A stretch of DNA of 64,000 nucleotides from Ligustrum vulgare (lineage: Eukaryota; Streptophyta; Magnoliopsida; Lamiales; Oleaceae). Numbering within the stretch: position 1 is the stretch's first letter; each line of letters starts with the position of its first letter. The notes under the pieces are model-generated. The model worked only from the letters and a program-made list of their open reading frames with translations, had not been told where the DNA came from and did no database searches. Shown piece after piece: positions 11,464-20,872 of the stretch. The DNA lies in the NCBI GenBank assembly GCA_963555705.1, contig OY743183.1, forward strand, positions 29,175,932 to 29,239,931, read 5' to 3'. A program made the translations under genes and the position numbers.

Positions 11464-13050
11464 ACTATTCACGTGAACAGTAAAACGACGTGCTATTCAT
11501 GATGAACAGTGAACGAAATCACTATTCATTTAAAAAAAAAAAAATTTTGAATTTTCACATGTCAAGTATGGTTATGATTTTGAAAAGTATGATGAAATTT
11601 GATGTGCGAATTTCAAGGACAAAATTCATTTTAAGCAAGGGAGTTTGTAATGTCCTGAAAATTTTATGGAATATAATTAGTTAGTGATATGATGTTTATA
11701 TTGATGTCTTTGATAAATTTCTAGAAGTTCGGGGACTAAAGGAAAATAAGATTTGACGATAAATTTTTATTTGGGTTAATTAGGCCCAATCTTATGTAAA
11801 GATGCGAAATGATTAATAATAATTTTTTTTTAAAATATTTTAACTCATCACTCTACTATGTCACTCTCCACGTATTGACTCCTCGAACCAGGTATGTTAT
11901 ATGCTTTGCAAGTCATTTACGATTTTATTAAGACATGTTAAGTATGAAATATTCATATGTTATGAATCTTTAAGTGAAATATACATGTTGAGTATGATAT
12001 GAATTGATAGAAGCCTAAATTTTAATTTATTCATTTTAATGTAGAATCATGAGACATAGAGGATATTGATATGAATTTTGGTTCATATTAAGCTTAGTAA
12101 GATTGACTCAATTAGAAATTAAGTTGGGTTGTAACTTTGGCCAAAATATATGGAATAATATATTAAACAAACAAAATTGATAATGAATTGTACAATAATT
12201 TATCCCTTTATCACTACCTTTGTGTAAAAACAAGGGAAAAACTGTGGATGGTTATTAGTACTTCCTCTTCAAGTTTCAATTTTCGGTTCAATAATTTATC
12301 CCTTTATCACTACCTTTGCTTAAAAGCAAGGAAAAACTGTGGATGATTATTGGTACCACTCTTCAAGTTTCAATTTTGAAAAAAAAAAAAAAAAAAAAAT
12401 ATGATTTACGAATGATTTTCAAAATAATCTTTGTCGTCAAGTTTAGAAATGATGAGCCCTAAATGGACTTTGCATAATTGATTTTAGACATGGCACTAAG
12501 TATGAGAAGTCAACAGAAAGGACTAGATAATATTTTCGAATTATTCATCGTTTAGATTAAACGAGAAATAGAAAGTCAGTTTTATGAAGTTATGATGAGA
12601 TGTTGAGATTATAAGTGATATGATTTTATTGAGATTTTTATGAGAAGAATTATGAAGTTGGAGATTTAAAGTTTAGGCTCTTAATTATTGAGAAATAAGG
12701 ACTTGATATGGTGATATTAGAAATTATGATTTGAAATTTCTATGTTGAGGAATTATGAATTGATTTTCTGGAATATTTATGATGATATTGAAGTTTGATG
12801 AAATTGTGATCAAATGTACAATTAGTTATTATTGTGAGTTATGAAGTATGCTTACGATTTGGATAAGTCCAAATTTCAAAGGAAAACTCTGCCTAGAATT
12901 TTATCGTTTGGAGTTAAGAGCATAGTATGGTATGCAATCACTAAGAGAATTGAAGTTAGACATACAAGTTCATTTACATCACGAACGAGATTTAGTAGAT
13001 GATAACAGAGATATTATTATTTTCTCATAAGGAGAACACACAAGAGTCAC
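11419..13050. other. Internal non-coding region of the retrotransposon
   Basis: A long poly-A run (about 11,419-11,461) is followed by gypsy-like debris. At 11,610-11,660 a PPT-like sequence and an LTR-like start TGTAATGTCC suggest a diverged second LTR fragment. A duplicated segment (about 12,190-12,265 and 12,296-12,375, both with AATTTATCCCTTTATCACTACCTTTG) ends in a poly-A run. No gene seen. Confidence 0.5.
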
Positions 13051-13120
13051 CCTAGAAAGGAAATACATGAAAACACGCAAAAGCAAAAGAAAGCAACATG
13101 GGAAATTCCTCAAATTGAGA

Positions 13121-13328
13121 GATGTGTTTCCGGAGTAGCCGTATCCTACCACATCTGACCTTTTGAGGAAATAAAGAAACCTTCAAAAAGGTGTGTTTCG
13201 AGAGTAAGAATACTCCGTAATCTACCACCTGGAACCTTTGAGGTACACACAAGATTTAAACATTAAGGAAAATCCTAGGAAATTAGAGGGGTGTCTCGAG
13301 AGTAAGAATACTCCGTACTCTACCCCCA
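13121..13328. repeat. Three spaced repeats 3' of the LOG ORF
   Basis: Related motifs lie at about 13,121-13,161, 13,188-13,228 and 13,290-13,328. The last two share CGAGAGTAAGAATACTCCGTA, which can form a short hairpin (GAGTA/TACTC stem, 4-base loop). They lie downstream of the LOG stop codon in the gene's sense and may belong to its 3' flank. No function known. Confidence 0.5.
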
Positions 13329-13341
13329 CCTATTCTAAGAT

Positions 13342-13995
13342 TCATAAAGTTAAGTTTACATTAACCGGACTCCATTTTCGCTTGATTCCCCTTCCTTGCG
13401 ACCAATCTATCTTAACCCCTGCTGGATCTTGTATTGAGATATATGACTGCAGCTTATCCAGTAGTTCATCAATAGTAGGAGCAGAAATAAGAAGCCTTCT
13501 GGAAAATGGAGAGATGAATCCCTGTTCCACAGCATAATCAAGAAAGGTTAACAAGCCATCAAAGAAATTGTTAACATTCAAAAGCCCAATAGGCTTAGTA
13601 TGGAGATCTAGTTGAGCCCATGAGGTAATGTTAAAGATTTCTTCTAAGGTACCAAAACCTCCGGGCAGGGCTATAAAGGCATCAGAACCATATAGCATAC
13701 AAGTTATGCGTTCATGGATGGATAAGGTTTGAACTTCATGCCCTCGTGTTTTTCCTGCAACATCTACCAAAGGGACAGGTATGACACCGATTACTTTTGA
13801 TTTCTCTGCAAGAGCAGATTGGGAAACACAACCCATTAGACCACTGCTACCACCCCCATACACAAGAGTGATACCTTTTTCCCCCAGTTTCTTTCCAAGA
13901 TCTACGGCCGCTTCTAGATAACTGAAGCCTTTCCCCACTTTTGATCCACAAAATACACAAATAGTTTTGATCTGTCGAAGTTTTGGTGCTTCCAT
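13342..13995 (-). CDS. Cytokinin riboside 5'-monophosphate phosphoribohydrolase (LOG family), retrotransposon-borne
   Basis: An uninterrupted 217-codon frame, the usual length for LOG proteins. LOG enzymes release active free-base cytokinin from its nucleotide precursor in the cytosol or nucleus. The Rossmann-type nucleotide-binding motif YGGGSSGLMG is at residues 46-55 and the family signature PGGFGTLEE at 111-119. The conserved Arg of the HERxxxM segment (96) and Glu of GTLEE are present, but that segment reads HERITCM where plant LOGs usually have Lys after Arg, so activity is not assured. Plant LOG genes normally have several introns and this copy has none, which points to capture through an RNA intermediate. 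It sits antisense between the PBS and PPT of a young LTR element. A TATA-like box lies 76 bases upstream of the ATG. Confidence 0.85.
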   Translation of the reverse strand: MEAPKLRQIKTICVFCGSKVGKGFSYLEAAVDLGKKLGEKGITLVYGGGSSGLMGCVSQSALAEKSKVIGVIPVPLVDVAGKTRGHEVQTLSIHERITCMLYGSDAFIALPGGFGTLEEIFNITSWAQLDLHTKPIGLLNVNNFFDGLLTFLDYAVEQGFISPFSRRLLISAPTIDELLDKLQSYISIQDPAGVKIDWSQGRGIKRKWSPVNVNLTL

Positions 13996-14069
13996 CTTTG
14001 ATAGTATAGAAGAGAAAACTTACCAAGAAGATGTGATTTTGGGATGCCTGAACTATGAAATATGTTTGG

Positions 14070-14079
14070 CTATTTAAAG
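14070..14079 (-). promoter_or_regulatory. TATA-like box upstream of LOG
   Basis: CTTTAAATAG on the minus strand, about 76-84 bases before the LOG ATG, a plausible distance for a plant core promoter. The same 10-mer precedes the neighbouring ORF (14,884-14,893). The intervening stretch 14,080-14,300 also has two imperfect copies of CTTTATCAAA(A/C)C...GAAAGGAAA (about 14,200 and 14,240). Confidence 0.4.
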
Positions 14080-14305
14080 CCGGAAAAATTTACTGTTTTT
14101 GATTGATTCTGAAAAAGTAAAGATTTACTTTTGACAAAATCAGCCTACTTTTGACTATTTTATCAAAGCTTTCATCTTTCGGTGATTTATTTTCCAGCTT
14201 TATCAAACCTCGAGAAAGGAAAATATATTTTTACCAACCTTTATCAAAACGCGTGAAAGGAAACAGAAGAATATTTTAAATATGTATCAAGAGATTTACC
14301 TTATA

Positions 14306-14851
14306 TCAATGCTGATTTGCCACAACCTCATTGTGTAAAACAGACTGGCAGATAGGATCTTTTGCAGTTATATTTTTGAGACTATAACGATTTTTGTCTT
14401 CGTTAAACTGAGCGTATAAGGAGAGAAGTTCACGTTGCACATAACCACTTGGGTGCGTCTCAAGAGTCAGTCGAATATCATCCAAAGACTCCTTACTCAG
14501 TCCACCCTTTATGAATTTGATTTTATCATCCCGATTAGTAGAAGAATATCCTACTGTTTTGCAACGAGTATCACAGTTCCAACGAGCACATTTGTAGCAA
14601 CCATTCAGCCTTTTTGCTCTTCGTTTCTTTGCGAAGGTGCTTTTGCCTAAACCAGGCATGTGCTTTGGAAATGTCATAGGTAATTCACCAGATAATCGAA
14701 CTTTTGCTTCGATCAACCAGCGAACATCTTCTGGAATACCATGAGCCATCAGCAACCTCAACCTTTCGAGCCTAATTCGATAAATTTTTCTCAGATCATT
14801 CATAGGAAGATTGGAATAATACTTGCGAATGTTTGAAAGGATGATATCCAT
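14306..14851 (-). CDS. Zinc-finger/basic ORF resembling betaflexivirus nucleic-acid-binding proteins
   Basis: An intact 181-codon frame from ATG at 14,851. Residues 68-81 read like a Gly-x-x-Ser-Thr segment running into a basic tract (KKRRAKR, 75-81). A cysteine cluster C85-x2-C88-x4-C93-x3-C97 follows, then a Ser-rich turn and a charged stretch. This order (basic tract directly before a small Cys cluster) is that of the small nucleic-acid-binding, silencing-related proteins of Betaflexiviridae such as vitiviruses and carlaviruses. The N-terminal 66 and C-terminal 65 residues are not recognised. It lies 310 bp upstream of LOG on the same strand, inside the same retrotransposon. The viral assignment is by motif recognition only. 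Alternatives are an unrelated plant zinc-finger protein or a retroelement antisense ORF. Confidence 0.5.
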   Translation of the reverse strand: MDIILSNIRKYYSNLPMNDLRKIYRIRLERLRLLMAHGIPEDVRWLIEAKVRLSGELPMTFPKHMPGLGKSTFAKKRRAKRLNGCYKCARWNCDTRCKTVGYSSTNRDDKIKFIKGGLSKESLDDIRLTLETHPSGYVQRELLSLYAQFNEDKNRYSLKNITAKDPICQSVLHNEVVANQH

Positions 14852-14883
14852 TTTTGATGGATCTAACCTCTTCCCAACATGAT

Positions 14884-14893
14884 CTATTTAAAG
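14884..14893 (-). promoter_or_regulatory. TATA-like box upstream of the 181-codon ORF
   Basis: CTTTAAATAG on the minus strand, 33-42 bases before the ATG, identical to the box before LOG. It is close to the ATG, so any transcript would have a very short leader. An alternative TATA-like TTATACC lies just further upstream. Confidence 0.3.
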
Positions 14894-14899
14894 GTATAA

Positions 14900-15590
14900 A
14901 GGAACTAAGTGGATCCATCTGATATTGATTCCAGCAAGAAAGCGCGGAATAGAATAATGAAAAGAAGAGACAAGAATTAATGCGCTGTTTAATTTTATCG
15001 ATAAAGGAAGATTTGATGATAAGATTTTGAGATACAGAATATTTTCTTGGATTTGGTACTGATATTTTAGGTATAATAATAAGTAATTAAGGTATGGTGT
15101 GATGATACGGGAATACGTGAAAGTGAAATAAGGACCGTATCGAATCAGAATTCATAAGTATGTACAAGTGAAAGAAATACCTTGCGGGAAATGTTGTGAC
15201 AATTAAGTGAAGAATTTTAGTTATTTGGGAGCTAATTATTTATTTGAATTTTGCAGAACGTTTTGGTTACAAATATGGGAAAAGATAAGCTGATGATATT
15301 ATGTTGATTGATGAATAATATGTTTGGATATATTACATAGGGGATATTCAGGTAACCATTTTATTTACTTTGGGATATTTGGTGATAAGAAGAAATGACT
15401 AATTATTATGGTATGATATGTTAGTAAAGATTTATTGAAAATTTAGAGATATTAATACGAATATTTGAGGTCACATGATACGATGATAAGTGACAGGTTA
15501 CATGAGTACTACAAGACATGATGAAATATCACATACGATTGGGAATTTTCCTTTTGAGTCAGAATTTATGAGTAGACACATATGTCTATT
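14900..15590. other. Non-coding AT-rich internal region
   Basis: No open frame of note. Scattered short similarity to Tekay pol sequence is possible (around 15,160-15,200) but too decayed to call. Confidence 0.4.
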
Positions 15591-15745
15591 ATTGATAGAA
15601 AAGTCCATGTTTTTAAGAAAAACAAAGATATGCATTTAGTCAAAGTCCAGTGGGTTAAATATAGTAGCAATGATACTACCTAAGAGAAGAAGAGAAGAGA
15701 TTCTGATTAAGTGTTCAGAAATCATAAGATCAAGTAAGTTTAATT
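15590..15745 (+). pseudogene. Tekay-type chromodomain remnant
   Basis: The translation follows the C-terminus of family A pol (44,160-44,300) through 'IDRKVH' and 'VKVQW' before running into a stop at about 15,682. It ends in the same GAGGACGAAATTATTTTAAGG sequence that precedes the 3' LTR in family A. It shows the chromoviral ancestry of the LOG-carrying element. Confidence 0.7.
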
Positions 15746-15761
15746 TCGAGGACGAAATTAT

Positions 15762-15777
15762 TTTAAGGGGGTAAGTT
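15762..15777 (+). other. Polypurine tract
   Basis: TTAAGGGGGTAAGTT immediately before the 3' LTR (TG at 15,778), as in other gypsy elements of this window. Confidence 0.7.
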
Positions 15778-18087
15778 TGTAGCAACCAAGAATTTTTACG
15801 CGATTAATAATTATTTTAATAGAAAATCGTGTCGCTACTATTTCACCCATTTTTATTAAGTTAACGCAGCGACGTATTCGTATAGCCAAGTCAAGAAATA
15901 ATCGAGATCGTTCGATTTTAAATTAAATTCCGAATTTCTAAAAATATCTCCATTTTCTTGATTTAAAGTTTATTAAGTCCAAATACTTAATTCAATGTTA
16001 TCCCAATATTTATTTATACAAAAATTACTTTTATTATTTAAATTATGAAAATATATGCAAGCATGAGAGGTTCCATTATATGTAATCATGAAGAGCATAA
16101 TATTTGTATAAAAAATGGAAAAGTATATGAATGATTTATATACTCCATTATATATAATCATGAAGAGCATAATATTTGTATAAATATGGAAAAGTATATG
16201 AATGATTTATATACTCCATTATATATAATCATGAAGAGCATAATATTTGTATAAATATGGAAAAGTATATGAATGATTGATAAGACTCCATTATATGTAA
16301 TCATGAAGAGCATAATATTTGTATAAAAAATGGAAAAGTATATGAATGATTTATATACTCCATTATATATAATCATGAAGAGCATAATATTTGTATAAAT
16401 ATGGAAAAGTATATGAATGATTTATATACTCCATTATATATAATCATGAAGAGCATAATATTTGTATAAATATGGAAAAGTATATGAATGGTGCTTTACT
16501 TTAAGAAAAGGATGTGTTAAAATTAATAGAATTGAATGATTATGTTTACAATATGCCAACTTTATACATCTATTTAAACCCATCTCTTTTACACACAACT
16601 CTACACATATACACTTATTTCCAACCTCTTGACAAAATCCACAAGTAAGAGAAATTCAAGGTGGTCAAGAAAGTTTTGGTCCATTTACTACTACACTTCA
16701 TTTTAATCTTTTAAAAGGTAAGTATATCTTATGTTTTTATGAAAATTAAGTATGTTGTTATGAAATGTAAGTATATCTTATGTTTTTATGAAAATTAAGT
16801 ATGTTGTTATGAAATGTAAGTATATCTTATGTTTTTATGAAAATTAAGTATGTTGTTATGAAATGTAAGTATATCTTATGTTTTTATGAAAATTAAGTAT
16901 GTTGTTATGAAATGTAAGTATATCTTATGTTTTTATGAAAATTAAGTATGTTGTTATGAAATGTAAGTATATCTTATGTTTTTATGAAAATTAAGTATGT
17001 TGTTATGAAATGTAAGTATATCTTATGTTTTTATGAAAATTAAGTATGTTGTTATGAAATGTAAGTATATCTTATGTTTTTATGAAAAGTAAGTATGTTT
17101 TTATGAAAGGTAAATATACCTTATGTTTTTATGAAAAGTAAGTATGTCTTTATGAAAGGTATTACCTTATGTTTTTATGAAAAGTAAGTATGTTTTTATG
17201 ACAAGTAAGTATATCTTATGTTTTTATGAAAAGTAAGTATGTTTTTATGAAAGGTAAATACACCTTATGTTTTTATGAAAAGTAAGTATGTTTTTATGAC
17301 AAGTAAGTATATCTTATGTTTTTATGAAAAGTAAGTATGTTTTTATGAAAGGTAAATACACCTTATGTTTTTATGAAAAGTAAGTATGTTTTTATGACAA
17401 GTAAGTATATCTTATGTTTTTATGAAAAGTAAGTATGTTTTTATGAAAGGTAAATATACCTTATGTTTTTATGAAAAGTAAGTATGTTTTTATGAAAGGT
17501 AAATACACCTTATGTTTTTATGAAAAGTAAGTATGTTTTTATGACAAGTAAGTATATCTTATGTTTTTATGAAAATGTTTGGATCATTGCTATGAAATAA
17601 ATCTCACAAGATTGTTATGGGTTCCATATGATATGTTTATGATTATGCTAAGGGGACCGGAGTTTAGTAGCGCTACACATAAGAATTCTTGCCATTTAAG
17701 TTCGGTAAAATTCTTGTGTCTCCCTATGTTTATGAGTATTTCGATCCTATCCTATGTTATGATGAAAATGATCCATATGCTTTCAAAAGAAAATTTATGC
17801 TTGGTATACTTACTGGGATTTTATAAATCTCACTCCACGATATTTACCATTTTCAGATAATTGAAGGTTCGAGGCGGTCAACATGGAAGTGGCAAAAGTG
17901 GTTAAGATTGATGAGATAATTATGTTGAACTTTATGTAAGAAAATTATGTTCTATTTTTATTCACAAATAAAATTATGGGATTCTAATTATTCTTTTGAA
18001 TAATTTTACATTACTATTTAAGTCTCGATAATATGATATGAGTCACTTTTAGTGGCACTCGAATGGTCGAGAATTTGGGTCGTCACA
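15778..18087 (+). repeat. 3' LTR of the LOG-carrying retrotransposon
   Basis: 2,310 bp with the same termini and the same array order as the 5' LTR. It differs mainly by a longer and differently composed minisatellite (16,717-17,573). Single-base differences include positions near 15,970, 16,046, 16,583, 17,147, 17,591 and 18,075. The GTTTT duplication follows directly. Confidence 0.9.
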
Positions 18088-18092
18088 GTTTT

Positions 18093-18211
18093 AGGCGTCG
18101 ATTAACAACTGACGCGTAAAGTCATTACGCGTCTGCATCATGTACATCGCCTCTACAATAGACGCGTATTGTCTTTTACAACTGACGCGAATGAGTCTGT
18201 CTGTACTAGTG
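18093..18211 (+). repeat. CACTA 3' sub-terminal region and terminal repeat
   Basis: GACGCG and GCGTC motifs recur four to five times in both orientations before the TGTACTAGTG terminus. It continues the element interrupted at 9,241. Confidence 0.7.
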
Positions 18212-18712
18212 ACTATCCATTCATACTTACCTTAAGGTGTACTAAATGTTGTAAATTGTATACTATCTTCTTCCATTTTAATTTTCTAGAATCCTGATTT
18301 ACAATCAAATTAGAATAATATTGTTTCTCTTTTGCAGGATTTATTAATACTTCTTTATTTGGCAAAATGTATTCATCAAATTTGGTACATTTGTTTAATT
18401 CTTTATAATTTATCACCATTCTAGCATTTGCTATTATTTGTTCAAAATGTTTCATTATCATAAATGCTAGATTACTATGAGGTCCATTACCAGGTCTAAT
18501 AAGTTTTTGATCAAGCAATTCTTTTATTCGAGTTTTAAATTCTTGTGTATCTTGTATAGTATATACATCATTGGTATGACTCTTATAATAATATTTTCTG
18601 TTAATTCTATCTTTGCTCCAGGGTGATGTGATTTCCAAAATAATAAAGGATTTTCTCCATAAATTTTTTTCAATTGTTCAATGATTTTTTCTATACTTAT
18701 TTCTATTTTCAT
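18212..18712 (-). pseudogene. Pararetrovirus relic: N-terminal half of reverse transcriptase
   Basis: Two overlapping open pieces in different frames (18,524-18,712 and 18,213-18,638) cover the fingers/palm start of a caulimovirid reverse transcriptase, including the segments 'LLDQKLIRPGNGPHS' and 'MVINYKELN'. At least one frameshift (near 18,560) and a stop (near 18,235) interrupt it. It ends exactly at the CACTA boundary and the polymerase box lies 15.2 kb away at about 2,880. Confidence 0.75.
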
Positions 18713-19410
18713 TTTTAGGACTTTTTTATATCTTATGCTTTTATTTTTTATTTCATTTTGTGTAATTAGTTTTTATTCCCATCTATCATCACGTTGGGCT
18801 GGCTGAACTCTGTAGGGTTTAAATTCATGTGGAATTTTTAATAAATGTGCACCAGATGTTTGTAATATTATCATATAATTATTTTGTTTCTAATATTGAA
18901 ATTGCTGGATAAAGTCATTTCCTAGTAATATATCGCATTCTAATTTGTTATAACTATAAATTTTGTTTATTATAATTTGTTTTCTTCCAAGTATTATGTC
19001 AGATTTATCAACAGTATTAATTATTTTAGTACTTTCTCTTGTTACTGCTATTATTCTTATCTTACTATTAGTATTCCATGGTTTAATTAAGAGACTTTTA
19101 AATATTGATATATCACTTCATGTATCAATTAATACACAAGTTGTTATATTTGTTTCTAAAATGGTAATTTGTAGATAGACAGCTAATGGAAAGCTTATCT
19201 AGTTATTCATTCAGTTTTTCTACATAATATAGTTTGGCTATTATGAATTATATATAATCCTTCTCTTTTTATACTATAATCTTCCAATCCATTTAAGAAA
19301 CTCATTCCTAATAATATACAAGGACCTATATCCATACTGCTATCTATATAATATGGCACTAAAAGATTCATCTGATTATTTGTTTGCGAAAATTGGATTG
19401 TTTGTTCCTG
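18713..19410 (-). pseudogene. Pararetrovirus relic: aspartic protease region
   Basis: In antisense, upstream of the reverse transcriptase, two stretches carry the 'ILLG' motif typical of the C-terminal part of retroviral-type aspartic proteases (about 18,915-18,930 and 19,300-19,315). Two such motifs suggest a duplication or pieces of two related copies. Relic similarity ends at about 19,410, where plus-strand gypsy integrase begins. Confidence 0.55.
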
Positions 19411-20740
19411 AATGTGCCATGTGAGAGTTGCAAGTTTGAGAGGCACATGTGGGGTGCTTGATGGGGCATTTGGGATTAAGGGCACCTTAACATTATTAGG
19501 TGAACATTCTCATTGCCCTATAATGGAAGTTGATGTTGCACTCAATTGTAATTGTAGTAAACACATCACTTGCACAAGGGATAAAATTTTTGCCTCAAGT
19601 TTTATGCATACCCTTGCCCCTCTCTAGTAAGCCATGGATTGATGTTGCTAGGAACATTGTATTTGGCTTACCTAGGTCTAAAGAGGAAAATTATGCTAAT
19701 TTTGTGGTCGTTGGTAGGGGTATTAAAATTTCACATTCTATTACATATCGTGAAACCAACGATGCTACCAACACGACAAATCTTTTCTTCCAGGAAGTAG
19801 TGCATTTACTTGATGTCCTTAGAGGTACTGTGTTGGGTATAATTGCAAAATTTCTTAACCACCATTGGAAGGGTTCTTAGGGAAAATTGGGAACCAAACT
19901 TTTGATTTTAATCAATTATCATTCACAAATCGAAGACCAAACCAAAGTGGTTAATCATGATGTAACAGAATTCCTTTGCACTACCCTTGATAATGACCTA
20001 AAGAGTGGGAAAATTGTCTACATTTTGTTAAATTTGCTTGCAATGGAATTGTTCATCCTAGTAGTAAATTTTCCCCGCTTAAGGTTGCTTGTGATTTTAA
20101 CCTACTTTGAACTTAATGCACTTGTTTGTTGATGGAAGAGTTAGTTTAGGTGGATATAAAAATGCAAAATTGGTTAAGCCCCTTTGCTGAAGGTTCGAGA
20201 TTCCATTTTAGGGGATTGATATACAATGTACTTCCCATGCCAACCATGGTAGGAAGCATATCACATTTGATTCGAGTGAATGGATGTGTTTCTATTCGTG
20301 GAAGGAGCAACCCCCCGATCAAAAAAAATCCAAATTGCTACCTTGCCGTGATGACTCATTTCAAACTCTTGGCAAGACCAAAGACAAACCTGTAAATTGA
20401 TCTTACCCGGTGATTATAAAATCTTAGTTACATTTATTGTGCTTGATTTTTCCCTTTTTATTGTAGGCATCGATTTGTGGTCGAATCTTTCTCAAGATGG
20501 CGGGGATGATGTGAGTCGAGAAAATCCAACTTCATTGCACGAACTCGTGGTCCACAATGCAAGATCAAAGGGTCAAGGAGTCTCACGACAATACACTCAA
20601 GCGTGATTTGAGGTTGAATCCTTTTCAAGAGGGAGGGGATGATGAGATTCGAGAAAGTCAAACCTCGATGCACGTGCCAGTGGGACCCATGATGAGATCC
20701 GATGCCAAAGAGGTTCAAAATTCGAGGCGAAAAAAAGTGA
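19411..20740 (+). pseudogene. Reina-like gypsy integrase and polyprotein C-terminus, decayed
   Basis: The order of motifs is that of a chromovirus integrase: a remnant of the zinc-binding domain (19,420-19,600), 'KPWIDV' and 'GLPRSKE' (about 19,630-19,680), then a corrupted HPQTDGQTEVVNR-type segment near 19,900-19,960. Near the C-terminus 'NPFQEGGDDEIRES' with a GPxxRSxAKE ending (20,615-20,715) matches Reina-type polyprotein tails. A similar tail piece occurs just before (20,475-20,570), a partial duplication. There are many frameshifts. Confidence 0.6.
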
Positions 20741-20872
20741 TTAAGTCAAAAGAGGTGTCAAGAATCAAGTTGGAGTCAAAAATATGTTTGTTGAATTTTA
20801 CCCCATGCGGCTGCACGCAAGGGAGACCGCGCGACCGCACACACCATTTGAATAAGGAAAGGCAGTGTGTTA

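Larger units (their letters stand above)
9242..18087 (+). mobile_element. Young non-autonomous LTR retrotransposon carrying two antisense ORFs
   Basis: Two near-identical LTRs (9,242-11,355 and 15,778-18,087) start TGTAGCAACC and end GTCACA. They are flanked by a perfect 5-bp duplication, GTTTT (9,237-9,241 and 18,088-18,092). A PBS complementary to initiator-Met tRNA follows the 5' LTR and a purine-rich tract precedes the 3' LTR. The 4.4-kb internal region has no usable gag or pol. It holds AT-rich filler, LOG and a viral-like ORF in antisense, and a dead chromodomain remnant just before the PPT. The remnant resembles the C-terminus of family A (44,150-44,300), so the element probably derives from, and may be mobilised by, a Tekay-type chromovirus. 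Outside the tandem arrays I count only about ten LTR differences by eye. Confidence 0.9.
2977..18211 (+). mobile_element. CACTA (En/Spm) transposon inserted in a pararetrovirus RT
   Basis: The left end reads CACTAGTACA and the right end reads TGTACTAGTG, an inverted pair with the diagnostic CACTA...TAGTG termini. Sub-terminal GTCGGTT/AACCGAC-type motifs lie near both ends. The flanks are ATT (2,974-2,976) and ACT (18,212-18,214), an imperfect 3-bp duplication if it is one. The reverse transcriptase of the host relic stops at one end and continues at the other, which fixes the boundaries independently. The element is 15.2 kb, of which 8.85 kb is a later LTR retrotransposon (9,242-18,087). Its own gene is on the plus strand (4,449-8,670) and is broken, so the copy is probably not autonomous. 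Confidence 0.8.

Noticed and set aside
13238..13537. 99-codon plus-strand frame
   Set aside because: Overlaps LOG in antisense and has no recognisable feature.
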